Below are positions 9,542 to 17,647 of a stretch of 64,000 bases of DNA, piece after piece. Origin of the DNA: UBA1924 sp963976625 (GTDB lineage Bacteria; Planctomycetota; Phycisphaerae; Phycisphaerales; UBA1924); assembly GCA_963976625.1 (NCBI GenBank), contig CAXBLA010000011.1, forward strand, positions 1-64,000, given 5' to 3'. The notes below the pieces were generated by a model. It was given only the letters and a program-made list of their open reading frames with translations, did no database searches and had not been told where the DNA came from. Position numbers and translations under genes: made by a program. Each line of letters starts with the position of its first letter. The first letter of the stretch is position 1.

Positions 9542-9626
9542 AGGCCGCAGTGGGATTCGAACCCACGGTTGGCTTTCGCACAACGGATTTGCAATCCGTC
9601 CCCTTAGACCACTCGGGCACACGGCC
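9542..9626 (-). tRNA. tRNA-Cys(GCA) with long variable arm
   Basis: The 85-nt gene folds as a full cloverleaf. It has a 7-bp acceptor stem (GGCCGTG with TGCGGCC), a 3-bp D stem CCC/GGG with loop GAGTGGTCTAA, an anticodon stem ACGGA/TCCGT with loop TTGCAAA (anticodon GCA), and a T stem GTGGG/CCCAC with loop TTCGAAT. The discriminator base is T73. Anticodon, anticodon arm and T73 fit cysteine. The variable region is 16 nt and can form a stem closed by a GAAA loop, and the D arm has three pairs; both are features of type II tRNAs such as serine tRNA. CCA is not encoded. Confidence 0.88.
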
Positions 9627-9785
9627 AGCCTTGTCGCGCCCCGCTGGCCGCAGATGGGCCGGGGATGCACCGACAAGCATAGACCCCAGAGGGTCAAGAT
9701 TCGATTGGATCATCGAGCAATTGGGCGTCGGCGAGGGCGGCGGGTCCAAAAAATGCGCCCATGGGGATTGTCCCCCGGTTTGCAC

Positions 9786-9791
9786 TATACT
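9786..9791 (+). promoter_or_regulatory. TAnnnT -10 box, leaderless promoter
   Basis: TATACT lies 7 nt before the ATG at 9799, with no Shine-Dalgarno site. It is the likely promoter of the glycosyltransferase gene. Confidence 0.45.
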
Positions 9792-9798
9792 TGTGCCC

Positions 9799-11241
9799 AT
9801 GAATGCCCAGAATGCCCAGCCCCCGCACGCCGTCTCGGTGGTGCTCAACTCGATCAGCCACGATGCCCGCGTGCTCAAAGAGGCTCATGCCTTGGCGGGT
9901 GCGGGGTATCGTGTGACGATTGTGGGAATCCGGGACAACAACTGCGCGGAGGCACTGACCGTGTATCCAAGCGGGACGCGGGCCGAGCGGGTGGAGTGCC
10001 GGGATCAGCTGGCCCAGACGATCGCGCACTATCGCACGCTCCGCAAGCGTGCTCGTCGCCCGGTGATCATCGGGGGCTGCGTGGTGCTGTTCTTGATCTT
10101 GCCCGAGTTGATCGGTCTGGTGACGCGGTTTGTCAATGCGAGCACGCTCAACGAGCGGCTCGCGCTGATGGTACTCGGTGTCATCGTCGGCTTTGGGATT
10201 GACGGATGGCTGCGTCGGCGAAAACCCGCAGCCAAGGGCGGCACTGCGAAGACGGGTGATATCTCGCTGCTCGAACGGCTGTCACGGGCGACACGCAACA
10301 GCATGCGTCGGCGGGTGTACTGCAACGCGTTGACCGCCAAGGTACAAGAACTCAAGCCCGATGTCCTGCACATGCACGATGTGACGACGCTGCCGATCGG
10401 GCTGCTGTACAGAAAACAGGGTGGCAAGGCGAAGCTGGTCTTCGACAGCCACGAGCTCTTCGAGGACATCCCGCATGCGTCCAGGCTCCACCGTCGGCGG
10501 GCGCGTCGGCTCCAGGAGCGGATCGCGCCGATGCTCTCTGGGTTTATCACGATCAACGAGAGTATTGCTGACAAGCTTGTTGGGCGGTACCCGAAGATGC
10601 CCAAGCCTGTGCTGATTATGAACGCGGCCAGGTGCCCCGATGCACCGGCTGTGGATGATGGGCGATTGCGAGCAGCTGCGGGTGTGGATGCGGGGCAGAA
10701 GATCTTGCTGTATCAGGGCGGGTTTGCGGTGCATCGCGGGCTCGATAAGCTCGTCGAATCGGCTCGGCTGCTGCCCGAAGACTGGACGCTGGTGATGATG
10801 GGCTGGGGACGGTATGAAGAGGGGCTCAAACGCAAGGCCGATCAGATTGATCCCAAGGGCGAACGGGTGCGGTTTATTGGGCGGGCGCCGCAGGAAGAAC
10901 TTGTCCACTGGACGGCCGGTGCTGATCTGGGCGTGATCCCGTATGTGAACATCGGGCTCAACCACTGGTTCTGCACGCCCAACAAGCTCTGGGAATACCC
11001 GGCGGCTGGCGTGCCGATCTTGGCGAGCCCGTTCCCTGAGCTACGGCGAATCGTCGAAGGCCAAAATGTCGGCGTGCTGCTCGATGATCCGGTGACGCCC
11101 GACGGGATCGCCCGTGCGGTGGGCTCGATCAGTGATGAGCAGCTCGCGGAGCTGAAAACGAACTGCCGAGCGTTTATCGAGCGGGATCACTGGGGCGTGT
11201 ACAGCGATCGTTTGCTCGCGTTGTATGAGCAGATTATTTGA
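9799..11241 (+). CDS. Membrane-associated GT4-type glycosyltransferase
   Basis: This 480-residue GT-B fold glycosyltransferase probably adds a sugar in surface-polysaccharide synthesis. The N-terminal domain starts with SVVLNSISHDARVLKEA, typical of GT4 acceptor domains, and continues after an insertion with VLHMHDVTTL and VFDSHELFEDIP. The insertion at about residues 88-138 holds two hydrophobic helices, so the enzyme is probably anchored in the inner membrane. The donor domain contains LYQGGFAVHRGLDKLV and ends with a stretch around CTPNKLWEYPAAGVPIL, whose E fits the family's E-x7-E region. Translation must begin at 9799 because an upstream extension would overlap the tRNA on the other strand. 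It opens the glycan cluster. Confidence 0.88.
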   Translation: MNAQNAQPPHAVSVVLNSISHDARVLKEAHALAGAGYRVTIVGIRDNNCAEALTVYPSGTRAERVECRDQLAQTIAHYRTLRKRARRPVIIGGCVVLFLILPELIGLVTRFVNASTLNERLALMVLGVIVGFGIDGWLRRRKPAAKGGTAKTGDISLLERLSRATRNSMRRRVYCNALTAKVQELKPDVLHMHDVTTLPIGLLYRKQGGKAKLVFDSHELFEDIPHASRLHRRRARRLQERIAPMLSGFITINESIADKLVGRYPKMPKPVLIMNAARCPDAPAVDDGRLRAAAGVDAGQKILLYQGGFAVHRGLDKLVESARLLPEDWTLVMMGWGRYEEGLKRKADQIDPKGERVRFIGRAPQEELVHWTAGADLGVIPYVNIGLNHWFCTPNKLWEYPAAGVPILASPFPELRRIVEGQNVGVLLDDPVTPDGIARAVGSISDEQLAELKTNCRAFIERDHWGVYSDRLLALYEQII

Positions 11242-11265
11242 GCCCAGTTCATGACACCGATCGGC

Positions 11266-11271
11266 TACACT
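11266..11271 (+). promoter_or_regulatory. TAnnnT -10 box, leaderless promoter
   Basis: TACACT lies 8 nt before the ATG at 11280, with no Shine-Dalgarno site. It may give the fusion gene its own promoter although it follows the glycosyltransferase by only 38 nt. Confidence 0.35.
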
Positions 11272-11279
11272 CCATACGC

Positions 11280-13847
11280 ATGAGCAACGATCGCCAGCCG
11301 CCAACTCAGCCGATGCCCGATTGGGAAGATGTGCAGAACGCGTGCGCGATGATTCCGGGCGCTGAAGGCATCGAACGAAGGCGCGTTGCCTACGCCCCCT
11401 ACTTCTTCAGGATGGGCATAGGCGTAGAGATCGATGTAGGGTGCCACTTCAGCCATCCCGAGCGGATCGTGCTCGATGACGACGCGCGGATCAACCGCGA
11501 CGCGATTATCTATGGCAGCGGTGGCGTGTGGATCGGTCGGCACGCGCGGATCGGGCCGAGAGTTTTTATTCATAGTGCGAATCATGAGATCGAGCCGAGC
11601 CCGGACGCTTTCTTTGAGCGTGGGTACAACTTTGATTCGGTGCGGATTGATGACAACTGTTTGCTGTCGGCCAATGTCTCGATCTTGCCTGGGGCGCAGC
11701 TCGCGGCCGGGTGCTTTGTGGCGTGCGGGGCAGTGGTGACGAAGGGTGCTTACCCAGATGATTCGCGGATCATGGGCGTACCGGCCAAGGGGAAATCAAC
11801 CCATGGCTCATCACGGGGGCTCAATGCATCGCCTTCGATCGTGATATTGACACCCGCGAGCGGGCCGTATGGGGCGATGGCCGATTTGTTGGCGGGGTCG
11901 CTGGGATTGCCTCAGCTCGGAGTGCTGCGGGTGGGGCAGGTCATGCCCAGCTCGGTGCACACGGTGCTGCTGTCCGGGGCGGATGGATGGACGCCGGAGC
12001 TGCCTGAGCATTGTCGGGTGTGGCACATCGAGCGCGGCGAAACGATGCTTGAAGGAGCGATCACGGGAGCGGTCCAATGCCCCAGCAAGCGAACACGCAA
12101 GCTTGTACCGACCGCTGATGAGCAGCTTCGTCCGATCGAGAATGTGTGCTCGGCCACGGTGTATTACGCGAGCAAACGCCTGCGCAAACGATGTGGGAAC
12201 ATGACGGATGCAGATCAGCTCGATCTGCACCTTGCGATTGCGATGCTTGAGCGTCAAGACTCGTCTCAGGCACAGCGTGTGCGATCAATGTTTATTGAGA
12301 TGCTCCCGGAAGCATCAGCCGATTGGCCAGAGCTGGAACAACTCATCATCGAGCTGATGCACGCTTCGGACACTGTCCGCGATGCGGCCAAGAGCGAAGA
12401 GCTCCACCCGTTCAGCGACCGCACCGTGCTCGCGTGCTCCGAGCTGATGATTGTCAAAGCGATTCAATCTCCTAAACCGAACGCTGATCGGATTGAAACG
12501 CTTGATCGGCTCATCGGATTGGCAACCAAAGCGTCGCAGCTTATCCACTTCGGGCTCGCGTCGTCGGTCCTCGGGCTCGATGAACAGCTCGCGCGGTGCG
12601 TTGGCCGATTGCTTAGCGAGCCGATGCTTGATGAGCAGGCGATGTTGGTGCGGAGTGCCGAGGATTCGACCGGGTATTGCTATTCGCCCGCGTTGGCCGC
12701 GTTGCTGCTGATCGCGGGATCGGACGACGATGACGATTTGACGCTGCGATTCGAGGAGACGCGAGAAGAGCAACTCGCGTGGCGTGTGCTCGCGGGGTCT
12801 GATTCGGAGTGGTCGATCGCTGATGAAACACACAGCGGGCGACTCGTGGATGATGACCGCAGGGTGGTGGCTCGGTCGCTGCTTGAGCAATGGATATTGA
12901 GTGTGCGGGTGCCGACGATGGACGGGCATCATTATGAGATCAGCGACGATGACTACCGCCCCATCGCTCAAGAGCTTGAGCAGGTTTGGACGAAGCTATT
13001 CCGACGGATGCTCCACGATGCAAATGAGCCGATGGTCAGGGTGCGTCCGTGGCCGAGCGGGTATCGGGCCGCGCTGAGTGTTCGCTACGATATCGATCGC
13101 AATACGCACGCCGAGCAGGTGCAGGGAATTATTGAAACGCACAGCCGACTGCTCAACAGCGCGTGCGGGTCGTGGTACCGGATCGACCAGACCCCGTTCG
13201 GCGATCGGCTCAGCGAGCTGCTGCCGAGGTTCTTGCAGGAGGTCGGGGTCCATGCACTCAATGCGGACGAATCTATGGAAGGGCAAGGCGTGACGCATCA
13301 CTCGGCCCCCAACAGCCAGTACTGGCGCGGGCAGCGCACGATCGAGGGTATTGAACAATCGAAGGCCGCCTATGGCGAGATGCTGGCAACACAACTCTCA
13401 ATCCCGCGTAAAGCATGGCTCGGGGATCTAGAACACGGGCGGGCGACTCGGGTCATGCTTACGCCGTTGCATTTTCCGATCGAGGGCTCGACGAGTGAGC
13501 AGGACTTGAGCTACTTTGATCAGCGGGTGGATACATTCCGCGAGCTAATCGCCAAGGGCGGGCACGCGATCGTTGGGTGTCATCCGGATCTGAATCCTGG
13601 GCTGCTCGAAGAACTGCTCGAGCGTGAGGATTTCGAGGGTGTGTGGTGTGTGCCCATCGGGCGGGCGGTGGAGCGGTGTACTCAGATAGGCAGCGTGCGC
13701 GTGGTGCGAGGTAAATCTGGTGCGACTTCGATAGTGTCCGACCACACGATCGCGGATGTGCAGGTCGAGATCGACTCGCCGGGTGATGGAGTACGGACGC
13801 AGTGTCTGCAGCTCAATGCACACATGCCCCGCGTGCTTGAGCTTTGA
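11280..13847 (+). CDS. Fusion: hexapeptide acyltransferase + deacetylase-like domain
   Basis: This 855-residue protein joins two enzyme-like domains. Residues about 45-170 form a left-handed beta-helix acyltransferase, with hexapeptide repeats, a catalytic-type HSANHE segment and the usual end ILPGAQLAAG to IMGVPAKGK. Residues about 170-590 are unrecognised and acidic. Residues about 595-830 resemble NodB-type polysaccharide deacetylases, with SVRYDIDR in place of the metal-binding start and VTHHSAPNSQYW resembling the CHGG region of the protein encoded at 17644. Whether this domain is active is unclear because the classical Asp-Asp pair is altered. The protein could exchange acyl groups on a sugar or glycan in the cytoplasm; this is an inference. 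The gene converges on wecB, with 3 nt between the stops. Confidence 0.75.
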   Translation: MSNDRQPPTQPMPDWEDVQNACAMIPGAEGIERRRVAYAPYFFRMGIGVEIDVGCHFSHPERIVLDDDARINRDAIIYGSGGVWIGRHARIGPRVFIHSANHEIEPSPDAFFERGYNFDSVRIDDNCLLSANVSILPGAQLAAGCFVACGAVVTKGAYPDDSRIMGVPAKGKSTHGSSRGLNASPSIVILTPASGPYGAMADLLAGSLGLPQLGVLRVGQVMPSSVHTVLLSGADGWTPELPEHCRVWHIERGETMLEGAITGAVQCPSKRTRKLVPTADEQLRPIENVCSATVYYASKRLRKRCGNMTDADQLDLHLAIAMLERQDSSQAQRVRSMFIEMLPEASADWPELEQLIIELMHASDTVRDAAKSEELHPFSDRTVLACSELMIVKAIQSPKPNADRIETLDRLIGLATKASQLIHFGLASSVLGLDEQLARCVGRLLSEPMLDEQAMLVRSAEDSTGYCYSPALAALLLIAGSDDDDDLTLRFEETREEQLAWRVLAGSDSEWSIADETHSGRLVDDDRRVVARSLLEQWILSVRVPTMDGHHYEISDDDYRPIAQELEQVWTKLFRRMLHDANEPMVRVRPWPSGYRAALSVRYDIDRNTHAEQVQGIIETHSRLLNSACGSWYRIDQTPFGDRLSELLPRFLQEVGVHALNADESMEGQGVTHHSAPNSQYWRGQRTIEGIEQSKAAYGEMLATQLSIPRKAWLGDLEHGRATRVMLTPLHFPIEGSTSEQDLSYFDQRVDTFRELIAKGGHAIVGCHPDLNPGLLEELLEREDFEGVWCVPIGRAVERCTQIGSVRVVRGKSGATSIVSDHTIADVQVEIDSPGDGVRTQCLQLNAHMPRVLEL

Positions 13848-13850
13848 GAA

Positions 13851-14948
13851 TCAGCCCTTGATGAGTTTGGCGATGATCGCTTCGGCGGCTTGGCCATCGC
13901 CGTAGAGGGTGCCGGCAGGGATAGGTTTGCCCAGCATATCGCGTCCGTGCTCAGCGATCGCGTCCGGGTCGGCCCCGACGAGGCGGTTGACGCCCGCGTC
14001 GAGCAGTTCGGTCCATTCGGTCTCGTCGCGGAGTGTCAGGCAGGGGACCTGGTTGAAGTAGGCTTCTTTTTGGACGCCGCCGGAGTCGGTGGCGATGAGG
14101 GCGGCGTTGGCTTCGAGCATCACCATATCCATGTAGCCGACCGGATCGATCAGAGTCAGCGTGGACTTGGCCCGCTCCATAAGCCCGGAATCATTGAGCT
14201 TGTTGCGGGTGCGTGGGTGCAGGGGCAGGATGACGGGGAGGTCTTGGGCGAGTTGGCCCAAGCCGTTGATGATGCCGGCCAATCGGTCCGGATCATCAGT
14301 GTTTTCGGCCCGGTGAGCGGTCGCCAGGATGAAGCTCTTGGGGGAGAGCTTGAGTTGATCAATGATGGATTCTTGTTTGGAAGCCAGGTCGCGGTAGAAG
14401 ATCATCGCGTCCTGCATGACATCGCCGACGCGGGCGATGGTGGCTTCGGCGATGCCCTCGCCGACCAGATTGCTCACGGCTTGGTCGGTGGGCGCGAAGC
14501 ACAGGGTCGAGGCGTGGTCGGTGAGGATGCGGTTGATCTCTTCGGGCATCTTGCGGTTGTAGGAGCGGAGCCCGGATTCGACATGGGCGACGGGGATGTG
14601 GAGCTTGACGGCCGCCAGTGCGCCCGCGAGCGTCGAGTTGGTATCGCCGTAGACCAAGACCCAATCCGGCGGGCTGTCCATATAGACGCCCTCGATGGCT
14701 TCGAGCATCCGCCCGGTCATCTGGCCGTGGGTGCCCCCGCCGAGATTGAGATGGTGGTCCGGGCGGGGGATGTCCATCTCGCGGAAGAACACATCGGACA
14801 TGTTGTCATCGAAGTGCTGCCCGGTGTGGATGATGGTCTCTTGGATCGGGTTCCCAGGATGTGATTCGTTGTGTCGTTTGATCGCGCGGCTGACCACCGC
14901 GGCTTTGACAAACTGCGGGCGGGCTCCGACGATGGTCGTGATCTTCAC
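13851..14948 (-). CDS. wecB: UDP-N-acetylglucosamine 2-epimerase
   Basis: This 365-residue enzyme interconverts UDP-GlcNAc and UDP-ManNAc and so supplies an amino sugar for surface glycans. It has the family's start TIVGARPQFVKAA, the HTGQHFDDNMSDVFF segment, HVESGLRS, and DSGGVQKEA near the UDP site. The length is typical. Translation probably starts at GTG 14948: GGGGGA lies about 8 nt upstream and the protein then begins one residue before the conserved first strand. An upstream extension to 14990 adds residues without similarity. It is the only minus-strand gene within the plus-strand part of the glycan cluster. Confidence 0.93.
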   Translation of the reverse strand: MKITTIVGARPQFVKAAVVSRAIKRHNESHPGNPIQETIIHTGQHFDDNMSDVFFREMDIPRPDHHLNLGGGTHGQMTGRMLEAIEGVYMDSPPDWVLVYGDTNSTLAGALAAVKLHIPVAHVESGLRSYNRKMPEEINRILTDHASTLCFAPTDQAVSNLVGEGIAEATIARVGDVMQDAMIFYRDLASKQESIIDQLKLSPKSFILATAHRAENTDDPDRLAGIINGLGQLAQDLPVILPLHPRTRNKLNDSGLMERAKSTLTLIDPVGYMDMVMLEANAALIATDSGGVQKEAYFNQVPCLTLRDETEWTELLDAGVNRLVGADPDAIAEHGRDMLGKPIPAGTLYGDGQAAEAIIAKLIKG

Positions 14949-15100
14949 TGGGCTGTCCCCCTGGCGTGCGCGGTGCTCAATACGAACCAAGCATGATACC
15001 CGATCATCCGCCCCGCTACTCGATGGGGATCATCCTGTTTTGAGCCCGTTTAGCCGGTAAGAATTTCGGAATGGGCGCCACGGATCAGAGCGTGTTGTGC

Positions 15101-15106
15101 TACAGT
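15101..15106 (+). promoter_or_regulatory. TAnnnT -10 box of the five-gene glycan operon
   Basis: TACAGT lies 7 nt before the ATG at 15114, with no Shine-Dalgarno site. It would drive a transcript covering the five tightly packed genes to 22048. Confidence 0.45.
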
Positions 15107-15113
15107 TTGAGGC

Positions 15114-16385
15114 ATGCCACAGGACCAATCCAGCACGAATCCAAGCCCATCCGGGCCGCTCACGGCGGTCTATGCGCACAACTCGACCAGCGATCCCAAG
15201 ATCGTGCACCAAGCGATCGCACCGATCGTGGGCAAGGGCTTTGATACCGCCCGCTGTCGATATCTTTCGTCCTGGGGGCACTTGCTGACGCCGACGGCGG
15301 AGTATCGCCCGTGCGGGCATTATTTGTCCCCGTTGGATGCGTCGTTCAAGCGGGCGATCATCCTGCGGAGCGCGATCCCGCTGCCCGCGTCCGATGCGCT
15401 CGGCGCGGTGCTGGGCGCGATGCTCGATCAGATGGGTGAAGGGTCCGAGGTGTGGATCGAATCGCCCAAGGCCTCCAACCCGGCGAACACATGGGTCACC
15501 ATCGAGCAGCTCGCGTCGTGGTTCCCCTCGTGTCAGGTTGACGACCAGCCGAACAAAGCCAAGCACTGGCTGCGGGTGAGCTGGAGCCCTCAGCTCCAGA
15601 GCGATCTCGATGCGCTCGGGAGCATCTATCCCAAGCTCGCGGGTCGGCTCGACGAGTTTGCCGAGATGCTCGAAGACTCCGAGCACCCCTGCGAGGATCC
15701 AAAGAAGTCGTTCACCAACTCGATCATCGGCTCGTTTGTGTACTCGATGCACTGGGCCCTGCACACGCACGGGGCGATCAAGAAAATCACGCAGGCGATG
15801 GGTCAATCCGGGCCGATGAAGATCCTCGATATCGGCGGCAGCTATGGGTTTCTCACCTGCGAGCTGGCGGCGTGCGGTCATCATGCGACGAATCTGGAGA
15901 TGATCGAGTACCGGATCGACCAGGTGCTCCCGTGGATGGTCGAGGCTACGGGCGTGCACGGGCGCGTCGATGGGGTTGCTAAGCGGATGGAAGAGCTCGA
16001 AGGGATCGAAGAGAGCCTGGACATGATCTGTTTCATGGGCAGCCTGCTGTGCATCGATCGCGACGATGTGTCGGGCGTGCTCGCCCGGGCTTCCAAGCTG
16101 CTCAAACCGGGCGGCTTGATTGTGCTGCGTGAGAACATGCTCCTGCCCGAGAACGCGGCCAATGCCGCGAACCACGAAGAACGATTCACGGCCGACGAGC
16201 TGCACCGCCATCTGCAGACGATTAACCCGGATGTGTTCTATCTGGATCATCTCGGGCATCAGCGGACGCCTGAAGAAGCGACGAAACTCTGGACGCTCTT
16301 CGCGGCTGTCCAGAAACAGCCCAAGCACACACAGTACCAACCAACCGTCACGGTCCCCAACACGAAACAAGAGATGTCATCATGA
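15114..16385 (+). CDS. SAM methyltransferase, glycan operon gene 1
   Basis: This 423-residue protein has a class I methyltransferase domain in its second half: motif I KILDIGGSYGF starts near residue 236, the acidic strand end is NLEMIEYR, and KPGGLIVLREN comes later. The first 200 residues are a separate unrecognised domain with a strand-helix segment around RSAIPLPASDALGAVLGAML. The same two-part layout recurs in the next gene, so the two are paralogs. Substrate is unknown; the neighbours suggest a sugar of a surface polysaccharide. The start lies 7 nt after a -10 box. The stop overlaps the next start as ATGA. Confidence 0.8.
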   Translation: MPQDQSSTNPSPSGPLTAVYAHNSTSDPKIVHQAIAPIVGKGFDTARCRYLSSWGHLLTPTAEYRPCGHYLSPLDASFKRAIILRSAIPLPASDALGAVLGAMLDQMGEGSEVWIESPKASNPANTWVTIEQLASWFPSCQVDDQPNKAKHWLRVSWSPQLQSDLDALGSIYPKLAGRLDEFAEMLEDSEHPCEDPKKSFTNSIIGSFVYSMHWALHTHGAIKKITQAMGQSGPMKILDIGGSYGFLTCELAACGHHATNLEMIEYRIDQVLPWMVEATGVHGRVDGVAKRMEELEGIEESLDMICFMGSLLCIDRDDVSGVLARASKLLKPGGLIVLRENMLLPENAANAANHEERFTADELHRHLQTINPDVFYLDHLGHQRTPEEATKLWTLFAAVQKQPKHTQYQPTVTVPNTKQEMSS

Positions 16386-17647
16386 TCGGGCTTTATTTTT
16401 CCGCCGTCTCGCAGACTCCCGAGCAGATCAACGGCGCACTCGATGTGTACCAATCGCTCATGGGCAAGGGTTCTACTGGCGCATCGAGCGACTACTTCAT
16501 CGCCTCCCCGGCTTCGTATGATCCGACGCCCCCGACGGAATCCGGGCAGTCGATCTCGTGCCTGAGCCCGCTGGAGCACGAGTCGATCTCGGGCGCGGTC
16601 TTTGTGCCGCCGATTCGCAGCTTCCGTGATAACTACAGCCTGGCGATGATCGCGCTGGTTTATAACGCGGTCGAAGAGGGCGGGCTTGTGCTGTTCCCGT
16701 TCGTGAGCGCCAAGGCCGCCAAGGCGACGGGGTATTGGAGCCTGGAGTGGCTGAGAGAAGTCATCGGGCGCGAGTACAAGGTGCTCGAAAAATCAAAGTT
16801 TGTCGCGTTCCGTCGCGATGATCCGCTGATCGCCCCCGAGTCGGTGTTTGCGGCGGTGACGCACGATATCGAGGGGCTCGCCAACGCGTTCATGCAGGAG
16901 CGTGACCTGGCCAAGGACCCGGAGTATCTGAGCACCTGCAGCTCGTTCCTTGCTGATTCGTCGGCCATCGGATCGAGCGCGATGACCAGTGCCGTGGCGA
17001 TGATGCCCGATGTGCAGCAGGGGATCGAGCAGTTCCTCAAGTACGCGACCTACAGCGTGACCGGGGCGGCGTACAAGACAGAATCCATCCGGCGGTTCAT
17101 CGCCCAGTACATGCCCCGCAAGCGTGCCATCAACATGGTCGATATCGGGGGCGGCATGGGCTTTGTGGATATCGAGCTGCTGTTGACCAACTCGCTCGTC
17201 AAGCACCTGACCAACTGCGAACCCGTGATCTCGACACTGCCGGTGACCAAGCGATTGGTGAACCGGTTCGATCACATGATCAAGGGGCGGTTCCATGTGT
17301 CGGCTCAGGTCGCCCAGGACTTCGCCTTCGACCAGCCGATCGATGTGCTGACTGACTTTGCATCGCTGCTGTATATGCCCAGAGAAGAGCTCGTGGGCAC
17401 GCTCGATCGGGCGTGGGCCGCGCTGCGTCCGGGCGGGATTTTCATTATCCACGAGAACATCAAACGCGACATCTTCAAGAGCAAGAGCTACTACAAGCAG
17501 GTCTTCGAGATCGACGAGCTCGAAGGATACCTCGGCAAGTACGGCACGATTGATCGGTACCGCTCGAGCGACATGGCCCCGATCGCGGCCAACAAAGCCG
17601 GCGACCAGACCATCTTCCGAGTCGTCCAAAAATCGGCCAACGCATGA
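16382..17647 (+). CDS. SAM methyltransferase, glycan operon gene 2
   Basis: This 421-residue paralog of the preceding protein has an N-terminal domain of about 200 residues (segment PPIRSFRDNYSLAMIAL corresponds to RSAIPLPASDALGAV in gene 1). A C-terminal SAM-binding domain follows, with motif I MVDIGGGMGF near residue 252 and RPGGIFIIHEN further on. It overlaps both neighbours by 4 nt (ATGA), so the three genes are translationally coupled. Two copies suggest methylation at two positions or on two sugars of one glycan, or an obligate heterodimer; sequence alone cannot decide. Confidence 0.8.
   Translation: MIGLYFSAVSQTPEQINGALDVYQSLMGKGSTGASSDYFIASPASYDPTPPTESGQSISCLSPLEHESISGAVFVPPIRSFRDNYSLAMIALVYNAVEEGGLVLFPFVSAKAAKATGYWSLEWLREVIGREYKVLEKSKFVAFRRDDPLIAPESVFAAVTHDIEGLANAFMQERDLAKDPEYLSTCSSFLADSSAIGSSAMTSAVAMMPDVQQGIEQFLKYATYSVTGAAYKTESIRRFIAQYMPRKRAINMVDIGGGMGFVDIELLLTNSLVKHLTNCEPVISTLPVTKRLVNRFDHMIKGRFHVSAQVAQDFAFDQPIDVLTDFASLLYMPREELVGTLDRAWAALRPGGIFIIHENIKRDIFKSKSYYKQVFEIDELEGYLGKYGTIDRYRSSDMAPIAANKAGDQTIFRVVQKSANA

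Noticed and set aside
9550..9798. Upstream extension of the glycosyltransferase gene
   Set aside because: The in-frame extension overlaps the tRNA-Cys gene on the other strand and translates to tRNA-derived sequence. The -10 box at 9786-9791 supports the ATG at 9799.
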